From Azospirillum endophyticum (lineage in GTDB: Bacteria; Pseudomonadota; Alphaproteobacteria; Azospirillales; Azospirillaceae): a stretch of 64,000 nucleotides of DNA. Below, one piece after another: positions 43,056 through 51,379 of this stretch (position 1 is the stretch's first letter; every line of letters begins with the position of its first letter). The DNA lies in NCBI RefSeq assembly GCF_016595245.1, contig NZ_JAENHM010000095.1, forward strand, positions 65,680-129,679, written 5' to 3'. Below the pieces are notes generated by a model that worked only from the letters and a program-made list of their open reading frames with translations, ran no database searches and was not told where the DNA came from. Both the position numbers and the translations under genes were made by a program.

Positions 43056-44381
43056 CTAGAAGCCGACCTGCGGATCAGGACGGGAGCCGTCGGAAAATCG
43101 AGTGATCGAAAAGGGCGTCACGTCCACCGCCGGTCGGCTGCCGGTGGCGAGGTCCGCCAACACATGCCCGGCACCGGGGCCGAGCGTGAAGCCGTGACCC
43201 GAAAAGCCGGTCCCGATATGGAATCCCGGAATGGCCGGAACGCTGGAGATCACCGGAATAGCGTCCGGGGTGACGTCCAGCAATCCGGCCCAGCTCTGCT
43301 CGACCGCCACGGTTCCGAAGATCGGGAACCGCTCGACGAGCCGTCGCCTCGCCTCGTCGATGAAGCGCTGATCGGGGCCGGGGTCGTTGACGCGGGTCCG
43401 CTCGTAAGCCGAGGCGGCCTCCGGGGGCTGGCGGCGCGCATCACGCAATTCGGTCATGAACCGGCCGGCGGTCGGCCGCAGCCGGCGCCACGACATGCGC
43501 AGCATCGGCGTGAAGTCGCGCAGGAACCGGAAGCTGGACGGCGTGATCGGGGCCAGCGTGTTGAAGGGATCGCCGATGGTGTAGCCGCCATCAGCCCGGC
43601 GTCGGAACGAGTAGTGTTGCGTCACCGCCGCCGGCAAAGGACCGCCGGCCAGGGGGGCCGTCCTCATGACCGACGCCTGCACCAGCAACTGCGACAGCCT
43701 GACGTCCAGGCTGTCGCAGAACAGGCGGCTCCAGGCTCCGCCCGCCAGCACGACCGCATCCGCCTTGATCCGGCCGCGTTCGGTCCACACGCCGGAAACC
43801 CGGCCGGCCTCGGTGTCCAGCGCCCGCACCGCACAGTTGGTCAGGATGACGGCGCCACCGCGTTGGGCGGCCCTGGCGATGGCCGGAGCCGCGCGTTGCG
43901 GTTCGGCGACGGCGTCGCCGCTGGCGAACAGCCCTCCCTTGAACGGCCGGGTGGCGCCGGGGAAAAGGGTGGCGACCTCGGCACCGGAGAGCATGCGGGC
44001 GTCGAGACCTTGGGGGGCCGCCCTGCGGATCCAGGCTTCGGCCACCGCGATGGGAGCGTCGCTGTCGTAGAGCCTCGCGATGCCGGTGGCCCGGTATCCG
44101 ATATCGGCTTCGACCAGTTCCGGCATCCCGCGCCACAGGCGTGCCGACAGGATGCTGATCGGGATTTCCCGATCGTCGCGTCCGCAGGTGATGATCCAGC
44201 CCCAGTTGCGGCTGGATTGCTCACCGGCGATATGGCCCTTCTCGCAGAGGACCACCGGGACGCCCTTCCGGGCGAGGAAGAGAGCGGTGCTCGTCCCGAC
44301 GATGCCGCCGCCGATCACCACGACCGCCGTTTCCGCCGGGACATCGGCGTCGGCGGTCACGTCTTCCACGATCAAACCCAT
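43056..44381 (-). CDS. FAD-dependent oxidoreductase (D-amino acid dehydrogenase / DadA-like)
   Basis: A 441-residue flavoprotein of the DAO family: Rossmann motif VVVIGGGIVGTSTALFLARK, CEKGHIAGEQSSRNWGWI near residue 55, and the C-terminal FAD contact FHIGTGFSGHGFTLGPGAGH. DAO-type enzymes oxidise secondary or primary amines, including sarcosine, D-amino acids and fructosyl amino acids. Inside the frl-like cluster, a fructosyl-amino-acid or released-amino-acid oxidase role is attractive but not shown. ATG 44381 is preferred over TTG 44384. Confidence 0.85.
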   Translation of the reverse strand: MGLIVEDVTADADVPAETAVVVIGGGIVGTSTALFLARKGVPVVLCEKGHIAGEQSSRNWGWIITCGRDDREIPISILSARLWRGMPELVEADIGYRATGIARLYDSDAPIAVAEAWIRRAAPQGLDARMLSGAEVATLFPGATRPFKGGLFASGDAVAEPQRAAPAIARAAQRGGAVILTNCAVRALDTEAGRVSGVWTERGRIKADAVVLAGGAWSRLFCDSLDVRLSQLLVQASVMRTAPLAGGPLPAAVTQHYSFRRRADGGYTIGDPFNTLAPITPSSFRFLRDFTPMLRMSWRRLRPTAGRFMTELRDARRQPPEAASAYERTRVNDPGPDQRFIDEARRRLVERFPIFGTVAVEQSWAGLLDVTPDAIPVISSVPAIPGFHIGTGFSGHGFTLGPGAGHVLADLATGSRPAVDVTPFSITRFSDGSRPDPQVGF

Positions 44382-44424
44382 CAAGCGCGTCCTTCCAAGC
44401 TGGTCGACAGAAACGGCCGGTCCG

Positions 44425-45480
44425 TCAGCGCTGCATGAAGTTGTCCCAGCGCTCCAGCACGGCGGCGTTGTTTTGCGCCCACCAAACCTCGTCCAGCTTG
44501 ATCTGGGTCTTCATGTTTTCCGGCGCGGTGTTGATCCGGGCAATCTGCTCCGGCGACAGGATCTTGGTGTCGAAGGCCTTCAGGTTTGACGGACCGTAAT
44601 CGACTGTCAGCGGGAAATGCGCCTGCTGCTCGGGCGAGAAGAACATCGCCAGCGCCTTCATCGCCATGTCCTTGTGCGGCGCGCCCTTGGGAATGGCGAA
44701 GGCGTCGCCGGTCAGGATGCCCTGGTTGAAGGTGAAGCCGGCTTTGCCGCCGTCGCGCATCACGCTGGAGGCCCGGCCGTTCCAGATCTGGATGTAATCG
44801 ACCTCGCCGTCCTTGAGCAGCTGCGCAGACTGGGCGCCTGAATCCCACCAAGCTTCGATCTGCGGCTTGATCTGCTCCAGCTTCCGGAATGCGCGGTCGA
44901 CGTCCAGCGGATAGAGCTTGTCAGGCGCCACGCCGTCGGCCAGCAGCGCCATTTCCAGGTTGCCGCGCGGATACTTGAAGACGGAGCGGGCGCCGGGGAA
45001 CGTCTTGGTGTCGAAGAAGTCGGCCCAGCTTTTCATCGTCTTGCCGCCGGGCTGCCCGGTCTTGGTATTCCAGGCGATGACGGTGCTGTAGTAGTAGGCG
45101 GGAATGCAGTAATCCATGTCCGACGGTGACTCGATGCCGTCGGTGTTGACGATCTTCCGGTCGATCTTCTCCAGGATGCCTTCCTTGGCGGCCTGCTGGC
45201 ACTCGTCCAGGCCAAGCTGCGCTATGTCCCAGGTGACCGCCCCACTGCGAACCTGAAGCCGGATGTCACGCACGTTCTGGATGGTTTCCTCCTTGAACGT
45301 CACGCCCAGTGCCTTGGCGGTGGGTTCAAAGAAGGCAGCGCGTTCCGCATCGGCGATGATGCCGCCGCCGGTGGCGACCGTCAGTTGCTGCGCGTCGGCG
45401 CCGCCGAGCGGGACCGTTGCCACCAGAAGGCCGGACAGGACTCCCGGCAGGAAAACGGCAGGGAGGGTTTTCGCTGTCAT
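44425..45480 (-). CDS. PotD-type ABC transporter substrate-binding protein
   Basis: A 351-residue periplasmic protein with a signal peptide (LPAVFLPGVLSGLLVATVPL, cleavage after about residue 31). It has the spermidine/putrescine-binding fold: LTVATGGGIIADAERAAFFE, VRSGAVTWDIAQLGLDE, AYYYSTVIAWNTK, NQGILTGDAFAIPKGAPHKD. Its permeases and ATPase are the separate gene set at 46600-49368. Two LacI-type operators lie 40-75 bases upstream. Likely ligand: a fructosyl amino acid or related opine (inference from neighbours). Confidence 0.92.
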   Translation of the reverse strand: MTAKTLPAVFLPGVLSGLLVATVPLGGADAQQLTVATGGGIIADAERAAFFEPTAKALGVTFKEETIQNVRDIRLQVRSGAVTWDIAQLGLDECQQAAKEGILEKIDRKIVNTDGIESPSDMDYCIPAYYYSTVIAWNTKTGQPGGKTMKSWADFFDTKTFPGARSVFKYPRGNLEMALLADGVAPDKLYPLDVDRAFRKLEQIKPQIEAWWDSGAQSAQLLKDGEVDYIQIWNGRASSVMRDGGKAGFTFNQGILTGDAFAIPKGAPHKDMAMKALAMFFSPEQQAHFPLTVDYGPSNLKAFDTKILSPEQIARINTAPENMKTQIKLDEVWWAQNNAAVLERWDNFMQR

Positions 45481-45520
45481 GATGTTCCTCTTTCCCAGAA
45501 TCGTGAGCCTTGTTTTGTCA

Positions 45521-45534
45521 TGAGATCGTTCTCA
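45521..45534. promoter_or_regulatory. LacI-type operator O1
   Basis: TGAGATCGTTCTCA, a 14-base near-perfect palindrome with central CG, between the divergent binding-protein and epimerase genes; one of four related sites in the cluster. Confidence 0.8.
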
Positions 45535-45541
45535 TACTGTG

Positions 45542-45555
45542 TGAGAACGTTCTTA
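45542..45555. promoter_or_regulatory. LacI-type operator O2
   Basis: TGAGAACGTTCTTA, 21 bases (two helical turns) from O1 centre to centre, so two dimers could sit on the same DNA face. Confidence 0.8.
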
Positions 45556-45639
45556 CCCGGCGGCGCTCCTGTCAAGACAGATCCTGCGCAGGAGTCGAAA
45601 GAGCAGAGCGGGTGGGTTCGATCCAGATAGGAGACACCA

Positions 45640-46476
45640 TTGACCAAGCTCAGCCCGAGCCAGCTTTGCGGCACCAATTTCAGCTACTATCGCTTCTCGT
45701 TCGATCGTTTCCTGGACGACATGGTGGCGCTCGACCTCCAGACCGTGGAGATCTGGGGCGTGGCGCCCCACCTGCACGTCGATCACGTGACCTCGGCGGA
45801 TCTCAAGCGGATCAAGGGCCAGTTGAGAGAACGGGGCCTCAGACTGGCTTGCTTCACGCCGGAGCAGATCCTCTACCCGATCAACATCGCGTCCGCCGAA
45901 GATTGGATGCGGGATCGCAGCATCGCGTTCTTCCGGCGCGCGGCCGAGATCGCATCGGAACTCGAATGCCCGCACCTGTTCCTGACGTCGGGTGCCGGAT
46001 ATCAGGACCATCCGCGCGAACCGGCATGGCGGCGTTCAGCCGACGCCCTGGCTGAGATCGCCGACCATGCGTCCTCGCTGGGGGTCACCGGCGTGCTGGA
46101 AGCCCTCCAGCCGCGTGAGTCCAACCTGATTCTGTCGGTGGCGGACTTGATCCGGATGCGCTCCGACGCCGACACGCCGAACCTGAAGATCGCGCTCGAC
46201 ACCGTCGCCATGGCGGTCGCCGGGGAAGACGTCACCGACTATACGGCGGCGTTCGGCGACGACATCCGCCATGTGCACTTCATCGACGGCAATCCCGCCG
46301 GCCACATGGCCTGGGGCGACGGCAACCTGCCGATGGAGACCTATCTGAACGACCTGGCCGCGGCGGGCTACGGCGGCTGCCTGTCGTTCGAGTTCTCGGC
46401 CTCGCGCTATGCGCTGGACCCGCTGACGCCGGTCCGCCAGTGCGTGGACCGCGTCCGCGCGGCGCTGGCGGCGTGA
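45640..46476 (+). CDS. frlC: FrlC-like sugar epimerase (TIM barrel)
   Basis: A 278-residue AP-endonuclease-2-type TIM barrel: TKLSPSQLCGTNFSYYRFSF start, DLQTVEIWGVAPHLHVDH, GVTGVLEALQPRESNLILSV (metal Glu), IALDTVAMAVAGED and HVHFIDGNPAGHMAWGDGNL. In the E. coli frl system FrlC interconverts psicoselysine and fructoselysine; the adjacent FrlD- and FrlB-like genes support that role here. It starts with TTG at 45640, preceded by AGGAG at suitable distance; no ATG fits. Transcribed opposite to the binding-protein gene from the operator region. Confidence 0.82.
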   Translation: MTKLSPSQLCGTNFSYYRFSFDRFLDDMVALDLQTVEIWGVAPHLHVDHVTSADLKRIKGQLRERGLRLACFTPEQILYPINIASAEDWMRDRSIAFFRRAAEIASELECPHLFLTSGAGYQDHPREPAWRRSADALAEIADHASSLGVTGVLEALQPRESNLILSVADLIRMRSDADTPNLKIALDTVAMAVAGEDVTDYTAAFGDDIRHVHFIDGNPAGHMAWGDGNLPMETYLNDLAAAGYGGCLSFEFSASRYALDPLTPVRQCVDRVRAALAA

Positions 46477-46542
46477 TGCCCAGAGTGCGACCGGTTCAGA
46501 CGCCATCGTCTTGAAGCGTGGATCGCACGGAAAATGAAAAGC

Positions 46543-46586
46543 CCGGAGTCCCTCGGACGCTCATTGAAGCCTCTGAGGAACTCCGG
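46543..46586. terminator. Hairpin between convergent frlC and permease genes
   Basis: CCGGAGT-cc-CTC pairs with GAG-ga-ACTCCGG (46543-46586); flanked by an A-run upstream but only weak T-run. Located between converging genes, probably a bidirectional terminator. Confidence 0.55.
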
Positions 46587-46599
46587 TGGCGGAGGCCCC

Positions 46600-47412
46600 T
46601 CAGAGCCGCCGGCCCTTTCCGGTTCCAGCGGCCACCATGAAGATGAACACGCCGACGATGCTCATGACGATCAGGATCGAGGACACCGCCGCGATGGTCG
46701 GATCCAACTGGTCGCGTAGCGACAAGAACATCTTCTTCGTCAGCAGCGTGTTGTCGCCGCCGGCGATGAACAGCGAAATCACCACTTCATCCAGCGAGGT
46801 GATGAAGGCGAACAGCGCGCCGGCCAGAACCGACAGCTTGATCCGCGGCAGCGTTATGCCGAGGAACGCCCGGACCGGATGGGCGCCCAGGCTCTGCGCC
46901 GCGATTTCAAGGTTGTGGTCGAATGTCTTCAATCCCGACAGCGTCGTCACCACCACGAAGGGCAGGGCGAGGGCCGTGTGGGCCGTGACGATGCCCGGCA
47001 GTGAATTGACCAGCCCCAACCGGATGTAGAGGAAGAAGACGCCGATGCCCAGGATGATGACCGGGACGACCTGAGGCAGCAGGAAGACCCCCTTCAATAT
47101 CTGGGCGGTCGTGATCCGGCTTCGCGACAGGGCAACCGCCGCGGCCACGCCCAAGGGCGTCGCCAGAAGCGTCGTCAGGCTCGAGACGATCAGCGAGTTG
47201 CGGGTGGCCTGCAGCCACTCGGACGAGCCGAAGAAGGTCTCGTACCAGCGAAACGACCATTCGCGCGGCGGGAACTCCAGGTAGTTCGATGCCGAGAGGC
47301 TCATCGGCACGACCACCAGCACGGGAGCCAGCAGGAAGAACAGGACGATCACCAGCAGCGCGTGGAGCCAGAGGCGCCGCCATGGCGACAGGTAGGCATT
47401 CGTGGAATCCAT
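46600..47412 (-). CDS. ABC transporter permease, PotC type
   Basis: A 270-residue membrane protein with about six helices: LLVIVLFFLLAPVLVVVPMS at the N-terminus and the coupling loop NLEIAAQSLGAHPVRAFLGI then TLPRIKLSVLAGALFAFITS, closing with LDEVVISLF, all PotC-like. ATG 47412 is preferred over GTG 47415. Last gene of the leftward operon from the FrlB-like gene. Confidence 0.92.
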   Translation of the reverse strand: MDSTNAYLSPWRRLWLHALLVIVLFFLLAPVLVVVPMSLSASNYLEFPPREWSFRWYETFFGSSEWLQATRNSLIVSSLTTLLATPLGVAAAVALSRSRITTAQILKGVFLLPQVVPVIILGIGVFFLYIRLGLVNSLPGIVTAHTALALPFVVVTTLSGLKTFDHNLEIAAQSLGAHPVRAFLGITLPRIKLSVLAGALFAFITSLDEVVISLFIAGGDNTLLTKKMFLSLRDQLDPTIAAVSSILIVMSIVGVFIFMVAAGTGKGRRL

Positions 47413-47422
47413 CACGCGTCCC

Positions 47423-48283
47423 CTAGTCGGTAGCGCGCCCGCCGAGCAGGCGGCTCGCGAGAAGCATCAGGCCGACGATCACGACCAGCACGACGGCCAG
47501 TGCGCTGGCGGCGCCCCAGTCGGCGTAGACGATGACGTTCTGCTGGATCTTGATCGACAGGGTCGTGACGTTGCCGCCTCCCAGAAGCTGCGGCGTCACG
47601 TAGAAGCCGAGGCAGAGCACGAAGGTCAGCAGGGCTCCGGCGATCAGGCCTTGCTTCGACAGCGGCAGGAACACGTCGAAGAAGGCGCGCGTCGGCGTGG
47701 CGCCCAGGCTGTAGGCCGCCCGCGTCAGGTTGCCGTCGATCGACCGCATCGACGCGTAGAGCGGAAAGATGAAGAAGGGCAGCATGATGTGCACCATGCC
47801 GACCGTCGTTCCGAAGAAGCTGTTGGACATGCGCAGAGGCCGTTCGATCAGCCCGCCGTCCAGCAGCCAGCCGTTGAGGATGCCGTTTCGCTGCAGGATC
47901 ACCATCCAGGCGTAGGTCCGGACCAGCAGCGAGGTCCAGAACGGGATGGCGACGCAGGCCAGCGCCAGCGCCGACAGGCGTGGCGGCAGCAGCGTTATGG
48001 CGTAGGTCGCGGGATAGCCGACCAGCACGGTGATCGCCGTCACCAGCCCGGCCAGCTGGAACGTCGTCAGGAAGATCGCCGCATAGCTGGAATTGTCGAT
48101 CATGCGCTGGTAATGCGCCAGCGACGGCATCCCGTCGACGGAGAAGGACAGGAAACCCAGCCAGATGGCGGGGACGATCACCACCGCCACGATCATCAGG
48201 CTCGGCAGCACCATCAGCGCCAGCTCGGCCTTGCTGCGGGTTTCCAGCGCGGACAGCAGGCGCGCGTTCAGTCGGAGGCTCAT
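47423..48283 (-). CDS. ABC transporter permease, PotB type
   Basis: The partner permease (286 aa): LMVLPSLMIVAVVIVPAIWL, the LLVRTYAWMVILQRNGILN segment typical of PotB, and coupling loop NLTRAAYSLGATPTRAFFDV followed by FLPLSKQGLIAGALLTFVLC. Its ATG overlaps the ATPase stop by four bases. Confidence 0.93.
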   Translation of the reverse strand: MSLRLNARLLSALETRSKAELALMVLPSLMIVAVVIVPAIWLGFLSFSVDGMPSLAHYQRMIDNSSYAAIFLTTFQLAGLVTAITVLVGYPATYAITLLPPRLSALALACVAIPFWTSLLVRTYAWMVILQRNGILNGWLLDGGLIERPLRMSNSFFGTTVGMVHIMLPFFIFPLYASMRSIDGNLTRAAYSLGATPTRAFFDVFLPLSKQGLIAGALLTFVLCLGFYVTPQLLGGGNVTTLSIKIQQNVIVYADWGAASALAVVLVVIVGLMLLASRLLGGRATD

Positions 48284-49368
48284 CGCGCGTGGTCTCCGGC
48301 TGATGTCCCGCTGACCACCCAGGCGTCCTCCTCGTGGATCGCCATGCGGAACAGGCTGCCGATGCCTGGAAGGTCGCGCATCGTGTTCTGGCGGGTCCCC
48401 CGCTGCAGCTTCAGGCGCGTCCCGTCGGCCAATGTGGCGTGAACGACCACCAGGTCGCCTTGGAACAGCACCTCCTCCGCCACCCCATCGAAATGGATCA
48501 GGTTGGGCTGGCGATCGGATGACGAGACGATCTCGATCTTCTCCGGCCGCAGCAGCAGCAGGGGATCGGCCTTGCCGGCGACATGCGCTGCCCGGAACCC
48601 CTCGGAGACGGCGAGACCGACCCCGCCCTCCCGGGACGTCAGCGGCACGAAGGCGCTGTCGCCGATGAAGTCAGCGACGAAGCGGTCGACCGGCTTGTCG
48701 TAGATGTCGCGCGGCGACGCGATCTGGCGGACGCGGCCCGCCTTCAGCACCGCCACACGGTCGGACATGGTCAGCGCCTCCTTCTGGTCGTGGGTGACGT
48801 AGACGATCGTGCGGCCGAGCGTTTCGTGAAGGCGCTTCAGTTCGACCTGCATCTCCTCGCGCAGCCGCTTGTCGAGGGCGGAGAGCGGTTCGTCCATCAG
48901 GATGATGTTGGGCTCGAACACGATGGCGCGGGCGACCGCCACCCGCTGCCGCTGCCCGCCGGAAAGCTGGTCGATTCGCCGGTCGGCATATTGCTCCATC
49001 CGCACCGCCACCAGCGCGCGCTTCGTCCTGTCATCCCGCTCGCCACGCCCGACGCCGCGCAGCTTGAGCGGATAGGCCACATTCTCCCCCACGCTCATGT
49101 GCGGGAAGAGAGCGTAGTTCTGGAACACCATGCCGATGTTCCGCTTATGGGGCGCCAAGGTCACGATCTCCCGACCGTCCACCTTGATGCTGCCGGAATT
49201 CGGCCTCACGAAGCCGGCGATCGTCATCAGGAGCGTGGTCTTACCCGAACCGGAGGGGCCCAGCAGCGTCAGGAACTCGGCAGCCTTGATCGAGACGGAG
49301 ATGTCGTCGAGCACGCTCAGCGAGCCGTAGGTCTTTCTCAGTCCCGCGATTTCTATCGATGAAGCCAT
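48280..49368 (-). CDS. ABC transporter ATPase, PotA type
   Basis: A 362-residue importer ATPase: Walker A GPSGSGKTT, Q-loop MVFQNYALFPHMSVGENVAY, signature LSGGQRQRVAVARAI, Walker B IILMDEPLSALD, H-loop YVTHDQKEAL, and a C-terminal TOBE domain (about residues 280-360). GGGAG precedes ATG 49368. Together with the two permeases and the separate PotD-type binding protein it forms a complete importer. Confidence 0.94.
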   Translation of the reverse strand: MASSIEIAGLRKTYGSLSVLDDISVSIKAAEFLTLLGPSGSGKTTLLMTIAGFVRPNSGSIKVDGREIVTLAPHKRNIGMVFQNYALFPHMSVGENVAYPLKLRGVGRGERDDRTKRALVAVRMEQYADRRIDQLSGGQRQRVAVARAIVFEPNIILMDEPLSALDKRLREEMQVELKRLHETLGRTIVYVTHDQKEALTMSDRVAVLKAGRVRQIASPRDIYDKPVDRFVADFIGDSAFVPLTSREGGVGLAVSEGFRAAHVAGKADPLLLLRPEKIEIVSSSDRQPNLIHFDGVAEEVLFQGDLVVVHATLADGTRLKLQRGTRQNTMRDLPGIGSLFRMAIHEEDAWVVSGTSAGDHAR

Positions 49369-49415
49369 GGTCTCCCTCGCACCTTTGCCGCTGGGATGTT
49401 CGCATTCCCTGGATG

Positions 49416-50249
49416 TCAGTCCGTCGTCGCTATGACGGGAAGCGGTGCCATCGGTGCCCCGTGCCCGAACGCGCCGAGCCGCGTGCATACCTCGCCCGCT
49501 GCTGCGGCGGCGCGATGCGCCGCCTCGGGCAGCGATGCACCCTCGCCCAGCGCCACGACGGCGGTCGCGGTATAGGCATCGCCGGCGCCCAGGCTGTCCG
49601 TCACCGTCACCGGCACCGCCGGTTCATGGTGGATCGCCTCGCCTACGGCGATTGTCGATCCTGCGGCCCCCCGTGTCACGATCACGGTATCGGGGCCGCG
49701 GGCCTGGGCCCAGCGGATCAGTGCCAGCACCCCGGCGTCGTCCAGGCCGGAACCCGAGAAGGTCGCAATTCGGATATGGGGCAGCAGGGGTTCGGCGTAG
49801 TCCGCCAGCTTGGACCCGAAGTCGAACGACAGCCGGGCCGCCGCCGACAATTCGGCCAATTGTCCCTCGACCTGACCATAGTCGCCGGTATGGACGACAT
49901 CGTAGCTGGCGACATACGCCAGATCCTCCCGGTCGAGCCGCAGCCGGTAGGGCGGCGGCGTCGACCCGATGAAGTACCGGTTGCCGTCCCGGTCGATGCC
50001 GATCTGCGAGAAGGCGTTGAAGCTCTCGTTGACCCGCAGCCGGGTGATCTCGACCTTCTCGGCGATCAGCGCCTTCCGCACCACGGTCCCGGACACGTCG
50101 TCGCCGATGATCCCGATGTAACCGGCTTCGGCACCCGCCCGTCTCGCGAACACGGCGACATTCAGCGCGTTTCCTCCGGGGAACATGCAGTCGAGATGAA
50201 GGTAGCGGTCGACGACGTTGTCGCCGACACCACAGAGTCGCACCGCCAT
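49416..50249 (-). CDS. frlD: FrlD-like fructosamine 6-kinase (PfkB family)
   Basis: A 277-residue ribokinase-fold kinase. It begins MAVRLCGVGDNVVDRYLHLD and has CMFPGGNALNVAVFARRAGA and IIGDDVSGTVVRKAL, close to E. coli FrlD, and the ATP/catalytic motif DSLGAGDAYTATA with base Asp224. In the frl pathway this enzyme phosphorylates fructoselysine at C6 before deglycation by FrlB. Lies four bases after the frlB-like stop and 47 bases before the ATPase gene, so one transcript is likely. Confidence 0.87.
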   Translation of the reverse strand: MAVRLCGVGDNVVDRYLHLDCMFPGGNALNVAVFARRAGAEAGYIGIIGDDVSGTVVRKALIAEKVEITRLRVNESFNAFSQIGIDRDGNRYFIGSTPPPYRLRLDREDLAYVASYDVVHTGDYGQVEGQLAELSAAARLSFDFGSKLADYAEPLLPHIRIATFSGSGLDDAGVLALIRWAQARGPDTVIVTRGAAGSTIAVGEAIHHEPAVPVTVTDSLGAGDAYTATAVVALGEGASLPEAAHRAAAAAGEVCTRLGAFGHGAPMAPLPVIATTD

Positions 50250-50252
50250 GGG

Positions 50253-51296
50253 TCAATACTCGACCTTGTGCATGTACCGCCGCTCGTCCAGCGAATGGCC
50301 GGTCGCCGCTTCCCGGTGATCGGCCAGACGGGTGCCCAGCACGCCCAGCGCGATGGCCGACACCTCGCCGCGCAGATGCTCCGGAACCCCGGTCAGCGGG
50401 AACTCGCGGCTGTCGATGACGAACACATGCGTGCCGTGACGCTCCGCGAACCTGATGACGCGTTCCGTCAGCGGGCGAGTCGCATCCTCACCCTGGAAGA
50501 CGATCAGCGAGGCGTTGTCGGTCAGCATCTCGAACGGCCCGTGCAGATAATCGCCGGCGTCGATGTTGTTCGCGTTCATCCACTGCATTTCCATGAAATA
50601 GCAGAGCGACAGCGAAAAGGCGGCCCCCATGGTGGGGCCGGACGAGACCACATAGGTCGGCCGCTCGGCGTTGAGCCGACCGGCGATCTCCGCCAGCTTG
50701 GCGTCCGCCTGTTCCTGTATGGCGAGCAGGGCGGCCGGCAGCGCATCGAACGCCGTCCGGATGGCGGGGTCCACCGCTTCGCCGGTCTCCTCGAGCAGCG
50801 CCTGGCCCAGCTGGGCCAGCAGGATCTGCTTCGACGAGGTCACCGTTCGCTCGCTGCCATAGCTCAGCGAATAATGGGACGCGTTGACCAGGGGATTGTC
50901 GTCGTCGCGGCTGACCGCCACCAGACGGGCGCCCCGCTCGCGGGCAAACCTGACGGCGGATACGGTTTCCGGCGTACCGCCGGAATGCGAGGACGCCACG
51001 ACCAGCATCTTCGGCCCCAGGCGGGCAGGCGGCAGGGACTGGAATTCCGCCGCGTTGATGTTGCGCACCGTCAGTCTGGTTGAACGGGCCTCCAGGAATG
51101 TTGCGGCGTGGATCGACGAGGAATACGACCCGCCGCACCCGACGAACACGATGTCCGTGACGCCGTCCCGGATCGCGTCATGCGCGATTCGTTGCGTCAG
51201 CGCTCGCTTTTCCAAGACGCCCCGCAGTGTCGGCACGAAATCGGGTTCGACCGGGCGCAACGGCAGGCCCGTGTTGAGAGTCTTTTCAGACGACAC
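50253..51296 (-). CDS. frlB: FrlB-like fructosamine 6-phosphate deglycase (SIS domains)
   Basis: A 347-residue double-SIS protein: VTDIVFVGCGGSYSSSIHAA, MLVVASSHSGGTPETVSAVR, YVVSSGPTMGAAFSLSLCYF, MEMQWMNANNIDAGDYLHGP and the ending LDERRYMHKVEY, which closely mirrors the DERRYYGGLVEY end of E. coli FrlB. It would split the 6-phosphorylated Amadori compound into glucose 6-phosphate and the amino compound. GGAG lies six bases before GTG 51296, so that start is preferred over GTG 51308. Two LacI-type operators lie 50-85 bases upstream. Confidence 0.88.
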   Translation of the reverse strand: MSSEKTLNTGLPLRPVEPDFVPTLRGVLEKRALTQRIAHDAIRDGVTDIVFVGCGGSYSSSIHAATFLEARSTRLTVRNINAAEFQSLPPARLGPKMLVVASSHSGGTPETVSAVRFARERGARLVAVSRDDDNPLVNASHYSLSYGSERTVTSSKQILLAQLGQALLEETGEAVDPAIRTAFDALPAALLAIQEQADAKLAEIAGRLNAERPTYVVSSGPTMGAAFSLSLCYFMEMQWMNANNIDAGDYLHGPFEMLTDNASLIVFQGEDATRPLTERVIRFAERHGTHVFVIDSREFPLTGVPEHLRGEVSAIALGVLGTRLADHREAATGHSLDERRYMHKVEY

Positions 51297-51348
51297 GACG
51301 CACTCCACAAAACTTGGATGAATGTCATCGAGAGCATGGGCTCGGCCC

Positions 51349-51362
51349 TGAGAACGCTCTCA
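51349..51362. promoter_or_regulatory. LacI-type operator O3
   Basis: TGAGAACGCTCTCA, a 14-base palindrome upstream of the frlB-like operon; identical to O4. Confidence 0.82.
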
Positions 51363-51365
51363 ATA

Positions 51366-51379
51366 TGAGAACGCTCTCA
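51366..51379. promoter_or_regulatory. LacI-type operator O4
   Basis: TGAGAACGCTCTCA, identical to O3 and 17 bases from it; same pattern as O1 and O2 (consensus TGAGAWCGYTCTYA). Confidence 0.82.
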
